Positions 8,565 through 15,645 of a DNA stretch of 18,501 nucleotides are shown in pieces. The number at the start of each line of letters is the position of its first letter. Position 1 is the first letter of the stretch. The stretch is from Deltaproteobacteria bacterium (GTDB taxonomy: Bacteria > Desulfobacterota > Desulfobacteria > Desulfobacterales > B30-G6), in NCBI GenBank assembly GCA_003647375.1, contig QMMS01000060.1, forward strand, positions 1-18,501, given 5' to 3'. Both the position numbers and the translations under genes were made by a program. The notes beneath the pieces are model-generated. The model worked only from the letters and a program-made list of their open reading frames with translations, was not told the DNA's origin and searched no databases.

Positions 8565-9884
8565 ATGGCTGAAGAAGCAATTAAACTAGGCGGGAAAAAG
8601 AAGAGCATCTTTCTGGACAAGGTGAAAGAGCTTCTCCCTGAAGGGGGAAATCTGAATCTTTGTCTGACCTGCGGTGCCTGCTCGTCGGGCTGCCCGGCAA
8701 CAGGACTCGACGGCATGGACCCGCGAAAATTCCTGCGCATGGCAGCTCTGGGTATGGATGATGAAATTATTAAATCGGACTGGCCCTGGATGTGCACCAT
8801 GTGCCAGCGCTGTGTCTACGTCTGCCCCATGAAAATAGATATCCCACAACTTATTTACAACACCCGGGGGCTCAGACCCAGGGAAGATCGCCCCAAGGGG
8901 ATCTTGGGGTCCTGCGACATGGCCTTGCGGAATGAAAGCACCAGCGCCATGGGAACATCGCCGGAAGATTTCATATTTGTCGTCGAAGACGTTCTGGAAG
9001 AGTATCAGGAATCACAGCCTGAATTCAAAGACATGCAGGCTCCCATCGACAAACAGGGTGCGAAGTTCTTTTTAAATCAAAACTCAAGAGAACCGGTAAC
9101 CGAACCCGATGAGCTGGTCCCACTATGGAAGATTCTTCATCTTGCCGGGGTCGACTGGACATACGGCAGCAAGGGCTGGGCCGGGGAAAATTACTGCATG
9201 TTCTTGGCCGACAACGATTCCTGGGAACAAGTCACCCGAACAACGGTCAATTCGGCGAACGAACTGGGGTGTAAAATTTTTCTCAATACGGAATGAGGGC
9301 ACGTCACATTCTCAGTCCGGGCCGGACTGAAAAAATTCAACCTTGAGCACAATTTTGAAGTAAAAAATATTTACGAATATTATGCCAAATGGATCCGGGA
9401 AGGAAGACTCAAAGTCAATTCCGACTGGAACAAGGATCTTAAAATCAAGTTTACCGTACAAGACCCCTGCCAGATTGTTCGCAAAAGCTACGGAGATCCC
9501 ATAGCCGAAGACCTGCGTTTTGTTGTCAAATCCGTTGTGGGCGAAGAAAACTTCGTCGACATGCAGCCCAACCGGTCAAACAATTACTGTTGCGGCGGCG
9601 GCGGCGGATTCCTGCAATCGGGCATGAAGGAAGAACGCCTGGAATACGGAAAACTTAAAGATCAGCAGATCAAGGCAACAGGCGCCGATTATTGCATTGC
9701 CGGTTGCCACAACTGCCATGCCCAGATTCACGAGCTGAGCGAGCATTATGGTGGCAACTATCCGGTTGTCCATTTGTGGACGCTCATCTGTCTTTCTTTG
9801 GGAATACTGGGGCCGAACGAACGTGAATACCTTGGCGATGACCTTAAAGATGTTCTGGTTTTTCACCCCGAAACAGAAATGTAG
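8565..9884 (+). CDS. Selenocysteine-containing HdrD/GlpC-like Fe-S subunit (HdrC-HdrB fusion type, CCG domains)
   Basis: 439 residues, with the TGA at 9294-9296 read as Sec244. The N-terminal HdrC-like part has two [4Fe-4S] motifs: CLTCGACSSGCP (33-44) and CTMCQRCVYVCP (77-88). The C-terminal HdrB-like part has a degenerate first CCG domain ending in LNTE-U-GH (related proteins read NTECGH) and a full second one: C302, CC 342-343 followed by five Gly, and CHNC 381-384. CCG domains bind cubane or noncubane Fe-S clusters and end the electron path from HdrA; here the partner is presumably MetVF. Start: ATG 8565, 7 nt after GGAGG (8553-8557); the ATG at 8559 is too close to it. Translation without readthrough would lose the whole second CCG domain. 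A 15-nt gap separates it from mvhD. Confidence 0.9.
9297..9332 (+). promoter_or_regulatory. SECIS element in the CCG-domain subunit gene
   Basis: UCAGUCC (9312-9318) pairs perfectly with GGACUGA (9324-9330), enclosing the loop GGGCC. The loop starts 23 nt after the UGA and begins with G. It is the most regular of the four hairpins. Confidence 0.7.
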
Positions 9885-9886
9885 GC

Positions 9887-9933
9887 GATCGGCACCCATT
9901 ATCGGCCGTAAAATATTTTACGAATCACCGATC
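9887..9933. promoter_or_regulatory. Nested inverted repeat in the operon, before metV
   Basis: CGTAAAATATTTTACG (9907-9922) is a perfect 16-bp palindrome. It is flanked by GATCGG (9887-9892) and CCGATC (9928-9933), which are also reverse complements. It fills the 91-nt gap between the CCG subunit stop and metV. It could be a repressor site, an internal promoter control or an mRNA processing hairpin; the sequence alone does not decide. Confidence 0.5.
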
Positions 9934-9975
9934 ATAAGACAGCAGAAAATGGTGCGGTTTTTTTAAGGAGGAAAC

Positions 9976-10656
9976 ATGATAGTCGCCAAAAGGAAACCTT
10001 TTGATGAAATAAAAGAGATGATCAAGACGCATAAAAAGGTCCTCATCGCTGGGTGCGGAACCTGTGTGGCCGTCTGTCTCGCGGGTGGTGAAAAGGAAGT
10101 CGATGTCCTGAATGCAGAACTTGACATGGCCAGAAGGCTGGAAAACAAGCCTCTGGACACCGGCACCATCACCGTGGAACGACAATGTGACGTGGAATAC
10201 CTGGAGCCGTTCGACGGTATTGTCAAGGATTACGATGCTATTCTATCCATGGCCTGCGGTGTCGGTATCCAGTTTTTAGCGGAACGCTTTCCCGGTATCC
10301 CCGTCTACCCGGCGGTGGATACCACCGGCATGTCGGCCAACCTGGCGGTGGGCTGGTACGAGGAACGCTGCCGATCCTGCGGTGAATGCGTTCTGGGAAT
10401 GACGGGCGGCATCTGCCCGGTCACCATGTGCGCCAAGGGCCTTTACAACGGACCGTGCGGCGGCACCAACGACGGTAACTGTGAGATCAGTGAGGACCAG
10501 CCCTGCGCCTGGTTCAAAATTTACGAACGCCTGGCAACCCAGGACCGCCTCGATTGTATTCTCAGCATCAAAGAGCCGGTCGGGTGGAATGACCAGGTTC
10601 CGAGAACGCTGGTACAGCCGGGATATAAAAAGCCTGAGAAAGCCAAGACCGAATAA
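9976..10656 (+). CDS. metV: MetV, zinc/Fe-S partner subunit of methylenetetrahydrofolate reductase
   Basis: 226 residues matching the MTHFR C-terminal-type protein called MetV in acetogens. Its partner is MetF; it links MetF to the Hdr-type electron-transfer subunits. Cys-rich motifs: CGTCVAVC (27-34), C71, C94, and a C-terminal cluster CRSCGEC (132-138) ... GGICPVTMCAKGLYNGPCGG (145-163) ... C169 and C177, typical of this family. AAGGAGG (9965-9971) precedes the ATG by 4 nt. It lies 91 nt after the CCG subunit and 54 nt before metF, on the same strand. No in-frame TGA is used here, so all its metal ligands remain Cys. Confidence 0.92.
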   Translation: MIVAKRKPFDEIKEMIKTHKKVLIAGCGTCVAVCLAGGEKEVDVLNAELDMARRLENKPLDTGTITVERQCDVEYLEPFDGIVKDYDAILSMACGVGIQFLAERFPGIPVYPAVDTTGMSANLAVGWYEERCRSCGECVLGMTGGICPVTMCAKGLYNGPCGGTNDGNCEISEDQPCAWFKIYERLATQDRLDCILSIKEPVGWNDQVPRTLVQPGYKKPEKAKTE

Positions 10657-10710
10657 AATCGCATAACGCGTTGAAAGAGATGACTATTTATCTGACATAA
10701 GGTGATGCAT

Positions 10711-11655
10711 ATGAGCACAGAGGAAAACGGTTTCAAATCAGGAAGTAACTTGGAAAAAATTTTACGGGCCGGTCATTTTGCATTTACAGGCGAACTGGGT
10801 CCACCGCGGGGTTCCGATGCCGGGGAAGTCAGGGAAAAAGCAAAACACCTGAAAGGGATGGTGGATGCAGTCAATATCACCGACAACCAGACGGCTATGG
10901 TACGAATGTCCAGCTGGGCAGCCAGTATTTTGATCATGCAGGAAGGTCTCGAACCCAATTTTCAAATGGTGTGTCGCGACCGGAATCGTCTGGCCATGCA
11001 GTCCGACATCCTCGGGGCCTCTGCGCACGGTATCAAGAACATGCTGTGCCTATCCGGAGACCATCAAAAATTCGGCGACCACCCCCAGGCAAAAGGTGTC
11101 TTCGATATCGATTCCATTCAACTCATCGGTATGGTCAAGAAAATGCGCGACGAAAGTAAATTTCTGGGTGGTGCAGACCTGGAAGTCGCCCCAAAAATGT
11201 TTATCGGTGCGGCTGCCAACCCATTTGCCGACCCATTTGAATGGCGCGTTCACAGACTTGCTAAAAAAATCAATGCCGGTGTCGATTTCATCCAGACCCA
11301 GTGCATCTACAATATGGATAAATTCAGAGAGTTCATCAAGAAAGCCAACGATATGGGGTTGACTGATAAAGTCTACATCCTGGCAGGCGTCACACCCATG
11401 AAGAGTGTCGGTATGGCCAAGTATATGAAGAGCAAAGTTCCTGGAATGGATGTGCCGGACGAGGTTATCAAACGACTCCAGGGGGCTGAAAAAGGAAAGG
11501 TTGCTGCAGAAGGCATCAAGGCTGCCTGCGAGCAGATCGAGGAATTCAAAGAGATGAAAGGGGTTGCCGGCGTGCACCTCATGGCCATCGAGTGGGAGCA
11601 CAAGGTCCCGGAAATCGCCGAGAAGGCAAAGGTATTGCCGCGCCCGCAGGTTTAA
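10711..11655 (+). CDS. metF: Methylenetetrahydrofolate reductase (MetF)
   Basis: Reduces 5,10-methylene-THF to 5-methyl-THF (or the reverse), the last step of the Wood-Ljungdahl methyl branch; FMN/FAD-dependent TIM barrel. 314 residues, a normal size for MetF without the C-terminal regulatory domain. Family features: FAFTGELGPPRG near the N-terminus with the catalytic Glu, VDAVNITDNQ, MVCRDRNRLAMQSDILGASAHGI, MLCLSGDHQ, GAAANPFADP, GVDFIQTQCIYN and YILAGVTPMKS. The start at 10711 is supported by AAGGTG (10699-10704) six nt upstream; ATG 10705 and GTG 10702 are in frame but overlap that site. Last gene of the operon. Pairing with MetV marks it as the Hdr-linked type, not the plain NAD(P)H-dependent E. 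coli type. Confidence 0.94.
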   Translation: MSTEENGFKSGSNLEKILRAGHFAFTGELGPPRGSDAGEVREKAKHLKGMVDAVNITDNQTAMVRMSSWAASILIMQEGLEPNFQMVCRDRNRLAMQSDILGASAHGIKNMLCLSGDHQKFGDHPQAKGVFDIDSIQLIGMVKKMRDESKFLGGADLEVAPKMFIGAAANPFADPFEWRVHRLAKKINAGVDFIQTQCIYNMDKFREFIKKANDMGLTDKVYILAGVTPMKSVGMAKYMKSKVPGMDVPDEVIKRLQGAEKGKVAAEGIKAACEQIEEFKEMKGVAGVHLMAIEWEHKVPEIAEKAKVLPRPQV

Positions 11656-11708
11656 ATAGTGCCCCTCCACAAATGGTCTTTTTCCGCGATATCGGCATTG
11701 GACGCCAT

Positions 11709-11752
11709 GATTTAACTCCTCAAAATAGCACGCTATTACTCCGGGTTAAATC
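11709..11752. repeat. Nested inverted repeat downstream of metF
   Basis: Outer arms GATTTAAC (11709-11716) and GTTAAATC (11745-11752) are exact inverses. Inner arms AATAGC (11724-11729) and GCTATT (11732-11737) form a second hairpin centred on the same axis. No T-run follows, so it is not a classical terminator. It lies 54 nt after metF and 89 nt before the next gene. Confidence 0.45.
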
Positions 11753-11840
11753 TGTCGTCCGCCTTGATCTCACACAAAAATCCTCATTTATAGACGGACA
11801 CTAACTACAAACAGTTATATGATTTTATTAAAGGAGTATT

Positions 11841-12383
11841 ATGAAAACAACTAAAATGGTATGCGCTTTCATACTCATACTCGGTATCCTCGCAACCCCC
11901 GTCCTTGCAAAAGACTTGAAGGGCAACCTGGGAATCGGTTATAATTCTCAATTCAGTCCTCAGGACGTGGACTCCTTGTCCGGAAAATACTGGATCAACA
12001 ATGAACTCGCCGTACAGGGCCTTGTCGGGTTCAACTTTTCAGATTCATCTGACGATCTGGATTTGGGTGGCAAGCTATACTTTAAAATCAAAGATGAAAA
12101 AAATCTCCACGTGGATGCCATTGCAGGGTTGGGATTTTCCCGTGTCGATCCGGATAACGGCAACACCAAAACGGGCACCTGGATCAATGCCGGCATCGGG
12201 ATCGAATATTTCTTCAGCGGCCTGCCTAATCTCGGCTTTTCAACCGAGGTTGGACTCACTTTCATAAACTACGACGGCGACGACTCCTTTGGAACCACGG
12301 CTGATTCCTTTGTGGGTGCTGGAATCCATTACTACTTTGACATCCTGTCACCGACCGTGAAGAGACCGCAGGAGGGAGAGTAG
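11841..12383 (+). CDS. Small outer-membrane beta-barrel protein (porin family)
   Basis: 180 residues with a clear signal peptide: MKTTK, a hydrophobic core VCAFILILGIL, and a cleavage site ATPVLA-KD after residue 23. The mature part has alternating polar/hydrophobic strands rich in Gly and aromatics (LGIGYNSQFS, LAVQGLVGFNFS, LDLGGKLYFKIK, TWINAGIGIEYFFS, LGFSTEVGLTFINY) and ends with FVGAGIHYYFDI. That is the layout of an eight-stranded outer-membrane barrel of the OmpW/opacity type. The last aromatic is followed by a short tail (SPTVKRPQEGE) rather than ending the protein as is usual. AAGGAG (11831-11836) precedes the ATG. It stands alone; substrate or role is not recognisable. A two-way terminator follows at 12543. 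Confidence 0.78.
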   Translation: MKTTKMVCAFILILGILATPVLAKDLKGNLGIGYNSQFSPQDVDSLSGKYWINNELAVQGLVGFNFSDSSDDLDLGGKLYFKIKDEKNLHVDAIAGLGFSRVDPDNGNTKTGTWINAGIGIEYFFSGLPNLGFSTEVGLTFINYDGDDSFGTTADSFVGAGIHYYFDILSPTVKRPQEGE

Positions 12384-12409
12384 GTAGAGCAGGGTTTGAG
12401 GGGAACAGC

Positions 12410-12454
12410 GTTAATTTCGTTCGTTGAGTTTATTGTGTTCATTGGGTTGATGGG
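12410..12454. repeat. Degenerate 9-bp tandem repeat, five units
   Basis: Five contiguous 9-bp units approximate GTT-n-ATTGG, for example GTTCGTTGA, GTTTATTGT, GTTCATTGG and GTTGATGGG. All begin with GTT and keep exact 9-bp phase. It lies 27 bp after the stop of the outer-membrane protein gene. Confidence 0.5.
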
Positions 12455-12542
12455 GCGGGAAAGTGTTGACGGTTGCAAAAGGATTGCTACGGGCAATACC
12501 CAATATGCAACGAACAGAATATTCGAATATGACAATCCAGCT

Positions 12543-12578
12543 AAAAAGCCATAAGCTGCTCTAAGCTTATGGCTTTTT
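12543..12578. terminator. Two-way rho-independent terminator between convergent genes
   Basis: A perfect 14-bp stem: AAAAAGCCATAAGC (12543-12556) against GCTTATGGCTTTTT (12565-12578), with an 8-nt loop. The outer A-run/T-run gives a U-tract on both strands, so it can end the outer-membrane protein transcript (plus) and the fdhA transcript (minus). Confidence 0.8.
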
Positions 12579-12600
12579 GTTTACGGTTATACTTTATGCC

Positions 12601-12640
12601 TTGAATCCTTGAACCCTCCAACCCTTCAAACCTCCGACCC
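12601..12640. repeat. Degenerate 8-bp tandem repeat, five units
   Basis: Five contiguous 8-bp units resembling TTGAACCC: TTGAATCC, TTGAACCC, TCCAACCC, TTCAAACC and TCCGACCC, in exact phase. It lies just beyond the fdhA stop, between the stop-codon hairpin and the two-way terminator, so it would be in the fdhA 3' untranslated RNA. Confidence 0.5.
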
Positions 12641-12643
12641 TAT

Positions 12644-12670
12644 CTCTAAAGCTGCTATGCAGCTTTAGAG
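12644..12670 (-). other. Hairpin spanning the fdhA stop codon
   Basis: CTCTAAAGCTGC (12644-12655) and GCAGCTTTAGAG (12659-12670) form a perfect 12-bp stem with a 3-nt loop. The TAG stop (12657-12655 on the minus strand) is in the loop/stem junction, and the last codons (L-S-K-A-A) form one arm. No U-tract follows, so it is more likely an mRNA 3'-end stability structure than a terminator. Confidence 0.55.
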
Positions 12671-15423
12671 AGCCTCACCGCACACACTTTATACTCCGGA
12701 ATCCCCGATACCGGATCCAGGGCCGCATTCGTGAGCTTATTCGCAGCTGCCTGGGCAAAATGGAACGGAATGAACACTGTTCCGGCAACCGCCTTTTCAG
12801 AAACCTTGATGGCGGCACTGATATCTCCCCGCCGGGATTCGACCTTGACCATCGAACCGTCTTCAAGATCATAGGCACGCGCGTCATCTGATGAAATCTC
12901 GACGAAACAAGCGGGCGCCCTTTCGTTCAATCCCTCTGATTTCATGGTCATGGTCCCGGTATGATAATGATACAGGAGACGACCGGTGGTCAAAGCCATG
13001 GGATATTCCGCATCTATTTTTTCGGCCGGCTCCCTGAAATCAATGGCGTGAAAAAGGCCCTTCCCCCTTGTAAACTGCCCCTGGTGAAGGATCGGTGTCC
13101 CGGGGTGCTCTTTGGTGGGACATGGCCAGTGAATACCCTCATACGCAATCCGATCATAGTCGATCCCGGCATAAGATGGGGTCACCGTAACCAGTTCCTC
13201 CATGATCTCCCGGCTTTCGCCGTAGGGCATTGCAAATCCCATACGTGTTGCAATTTCCGATGTGATTTTCCAGTCATCCATTGCCTGGCCCGGTGCATCC
13301 ACTGCTTTTCGTATGCGCTGTACCCGCCGCTCAGTATTGGTAAATGTGCCTTCTTTTTCGGCAAAACACTTGGAGGGAAGGACCACATCCGCAAGTTGGG
13401 CCGTCTCGGTCATGAATATATCCTGCACCACCAGAAAATCGAGGTTGGCAAAACTCTTTTTAGCATGATTCAGATCGGGGTCCGACACCAGCGGATTCTC
13501 ACCAATGATATACAATCCCTTGAGTTCCCCGTCATGTGCCTTGGGAATCATTTTCGTAACAGTCAGGCCGGGCTGGGTTGGTATATTGCTGACGCCCCAG
13601 GCCTCCTCCATCTTCCTTGCGACGGCCAGATCGGCCACCGGCTGGTACCCTGAATAAACATTCGGCAATCCACCCATGTCGCAGGCACCTTGAACATTGT
13701 TCTGACCCCTCAACGGATTGACGCCACCGCCTTCGACGCCCATATGACCACAGAGCATGGCCAGGTTTGCCAGGGATTTGACATTGTCTGTTCCCGAGGT
13801 GTGCTGGGTAATGCCCATACAGTAGCATATACTACCAGCGCCGGCATGTGCATAAATTCTGGCGGCATGGGCCAGGTCTGCCTGGGGTATGCCGGTGATC
13901 TCCTCCACGTAGGTCGGCGTGTATTTTGCCACAACCTTTTTGAGTTCTTCGAAACCCTCGGTTCGCTTTTCCACAAATGTGTGGTCATAAATATTTTCGT
14001 TGATAATGACGTTCATCATCCCGTTGATCCAGGCCACATCGGTCCCCAGATTTTGTCGCAGCCAGTGATGGGCAAACGTGGCAATCCGGACAAATCGTGG
14101 ATCGACAACAATGAGCTTGGCACCTCTGAAGGTGACAGCTCGTTTGATGAAAGCTGACAAGACCGGGTGGTTTTCGGTGGTATTGGATCCGGTGACCAGG
14201 ATAACGTCCGCTTTCTCGATATCACCGATGGTGTTCGTCATGGAACCGCTTCCGAATGCTGCAGCCAGACCGGCTACTGTCGAAGAATGTCAGAGCCGGG
14301 CACAATGATCGATATTGTTGGTCTTCAGCACTGCCCGCGCAAACTTGCTGGCGATGTAATTCTCCTCGTTGGTAATTCTCGCGGAGGTAAAAACACCAAG
14401 GCTGTCCGATCCGTGAGTTTCCTTTATCTCGTTGAACCGCCTGGCGACTGTATCCAAGGCCTCGTCCCAGGTGGCTTCCCTGAAGGTACCGTTCTCCTTG
14501 ATCATGGGAGCGGTCAAGCGCTCAGACGAGTGGATGAAATCATACCCGAATCGGCCTTTGACACACAAGCTGCCATAGTTCGGGGGAGCCCCTTCGACAC
14601 CGGAAACTTTGACAACCCGGTTGTCCTTGACATGCAGATAGAGCTGGCACCCCACACCGCAGTAAGAACAGGTGGTGCGAACCTTTTCGGTTTCCCAGTG
14701 TCGTACCTGGTAGCGAACATCCTTTTCCACCAAGGCGCCCACCGGACACACCTGAACACATTCACCGCAGAAAACACAATCCGAATCTTTCAGGGGTTTA
14801 TCGTCGGCAGCGATAATTTTTGAATTACTACCCGTATAACCAAACTGGATGGCATTGTTAACCTGAATATCGTTGCAGGCCTGAACACACCTGCCGCACT
14901 TGATGCACCGGGAAAAATCCCTGACGATAAATGGATTGACCGTTTCCATGGGATAGGGCGTACCCGCATCTGAGAACCTTCCGGGCTCCACCTGATAACG
15001 ATAGGCCAGATCCTGTAAACGGCAGTCTCCCCAAACCGGGCAAAGCTCTGAACTGTCGTCATACTGCTGGACTTTCATCTGAAACTGGGTCCAGTCGTCG
15101 CTGCTGGTCCCCCTGATGGCACAGTTGTGATTACCGGTGGAGAGCATGAGTTGAATGATCATTCGACGGGCCTTTACAACTTCCGGGGACTCCGAATGGA
15201 CCACCATGCCCGCCTCTGCCAGGGTGGCACAGGAAGGTAAAAGATCCTTCTCATTTTCTATTTCCACCACACATACCCTGCAATTACCCGTGGGGGAGGC
15301 TCCCTTCAGGTGACAAAGTGTCGGGATATCGATGTGGTTTCTTCCGGCAACCGCCAGAATGGTTTCTCCGGGCTCGAATGAAAACGCATTGCCATTGATG
15401 GTGATGTTTCCCTGATCATTCAT
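12655..15423 (-). CDS. fdhA: Selenocysteine-containing formate dehydrogenase catalytic subunit (NuoG-type FdhA)
   Basis: Molybdo- or tungsto-bisMGD enzyme interconverting formate and CO2. 922 residues, with TGA at 14292-14290 read as Sec378 in [29 protein letters not shown]; the family has Cys or Sec here as the metal ligand. N-terminus as in NuoG/HydA: [2Fe-2S] Cys 37, 48, 51 and 65; a HxC...C set (99-134); ferredoxin motifs CIKCGRCVQAC (173-183) and CVFCGECVQVC (216-226); then the catalytic domain's [4Fe-4S] C252, C255, C259 and C287, and the C-terminal MGD-binding domain (YPMALTTGRLLYHYHTGTMT). This layout marks the soluble, cytoplasmic enzyme; no Tat signal is seen. The start is ATG 15423, preceded by AGAGGA; an in-frame TTG at 15444 lacks support. 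No NuoE/NuoF-like or other Fdh subunit is adjacent, so its electron partner is not in view. Own promoter upstream. Confidence 0.93.
14255..14289 (-). promoter_or_regulatory. SECIS element in fdhA
   Basis: On the minus strand GUAGCC (14277-14272) pairs with GGCUGC (14266-14261), one G-U pair, around the loop GGUCU. The loop starts 19 nt after the UGA and shares GGUCU with the loop of E. coli fdhF, the SelB-binding part. Confidence 0.78.
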
Positions 15424-15477
15424 ATGTACATCCTCTGCATCCAATCGTTATATAAATCGGTTTGATACCATCTGGGT

Positions 15478-15506
15478 TATGTAACCAAAAGCGATGCTTT
15501 TGTCAA
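15478..15506 (-). promoter_or_regulatory. fdhA promoter with two adjacent palindromes
   Basis: On the minus strand the -35 TTGACA (15506-15501) and the -10 TACATA (15483-15478) are 17 nt apart. The spacer is nearly filled by AAAAGC-GAT-GCTTTT (15487-15501 on the plus strand), and the -10 lies within GGTTATGTAACC (15475-15486). Either palindrome could be a regulator site. The ATG of fdhA is 55 nt downstream of the -10. Confidence 0.6.
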
Positions 15507-15645
15507 TGCTGTGTGTTACTTGAATGAGACTATGATTTCCGGAGGCATTTGGTGTTTTTCAAAGCGTGTTTTTCATGCTATAAACTCAATCCATTACCGG
15601 TTGGCCAAAATATGGAATACTGTGTCACGTTATATTGAGGTTTGA

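Noticed and set aside
9957..9964. T-run before metV as a terminator splitting the operon
   Set aside because: The nearest hairpin ends more than 20 nt upstream, too far for intrinsic termination; metV-metF belong functionally with the upstream genes.
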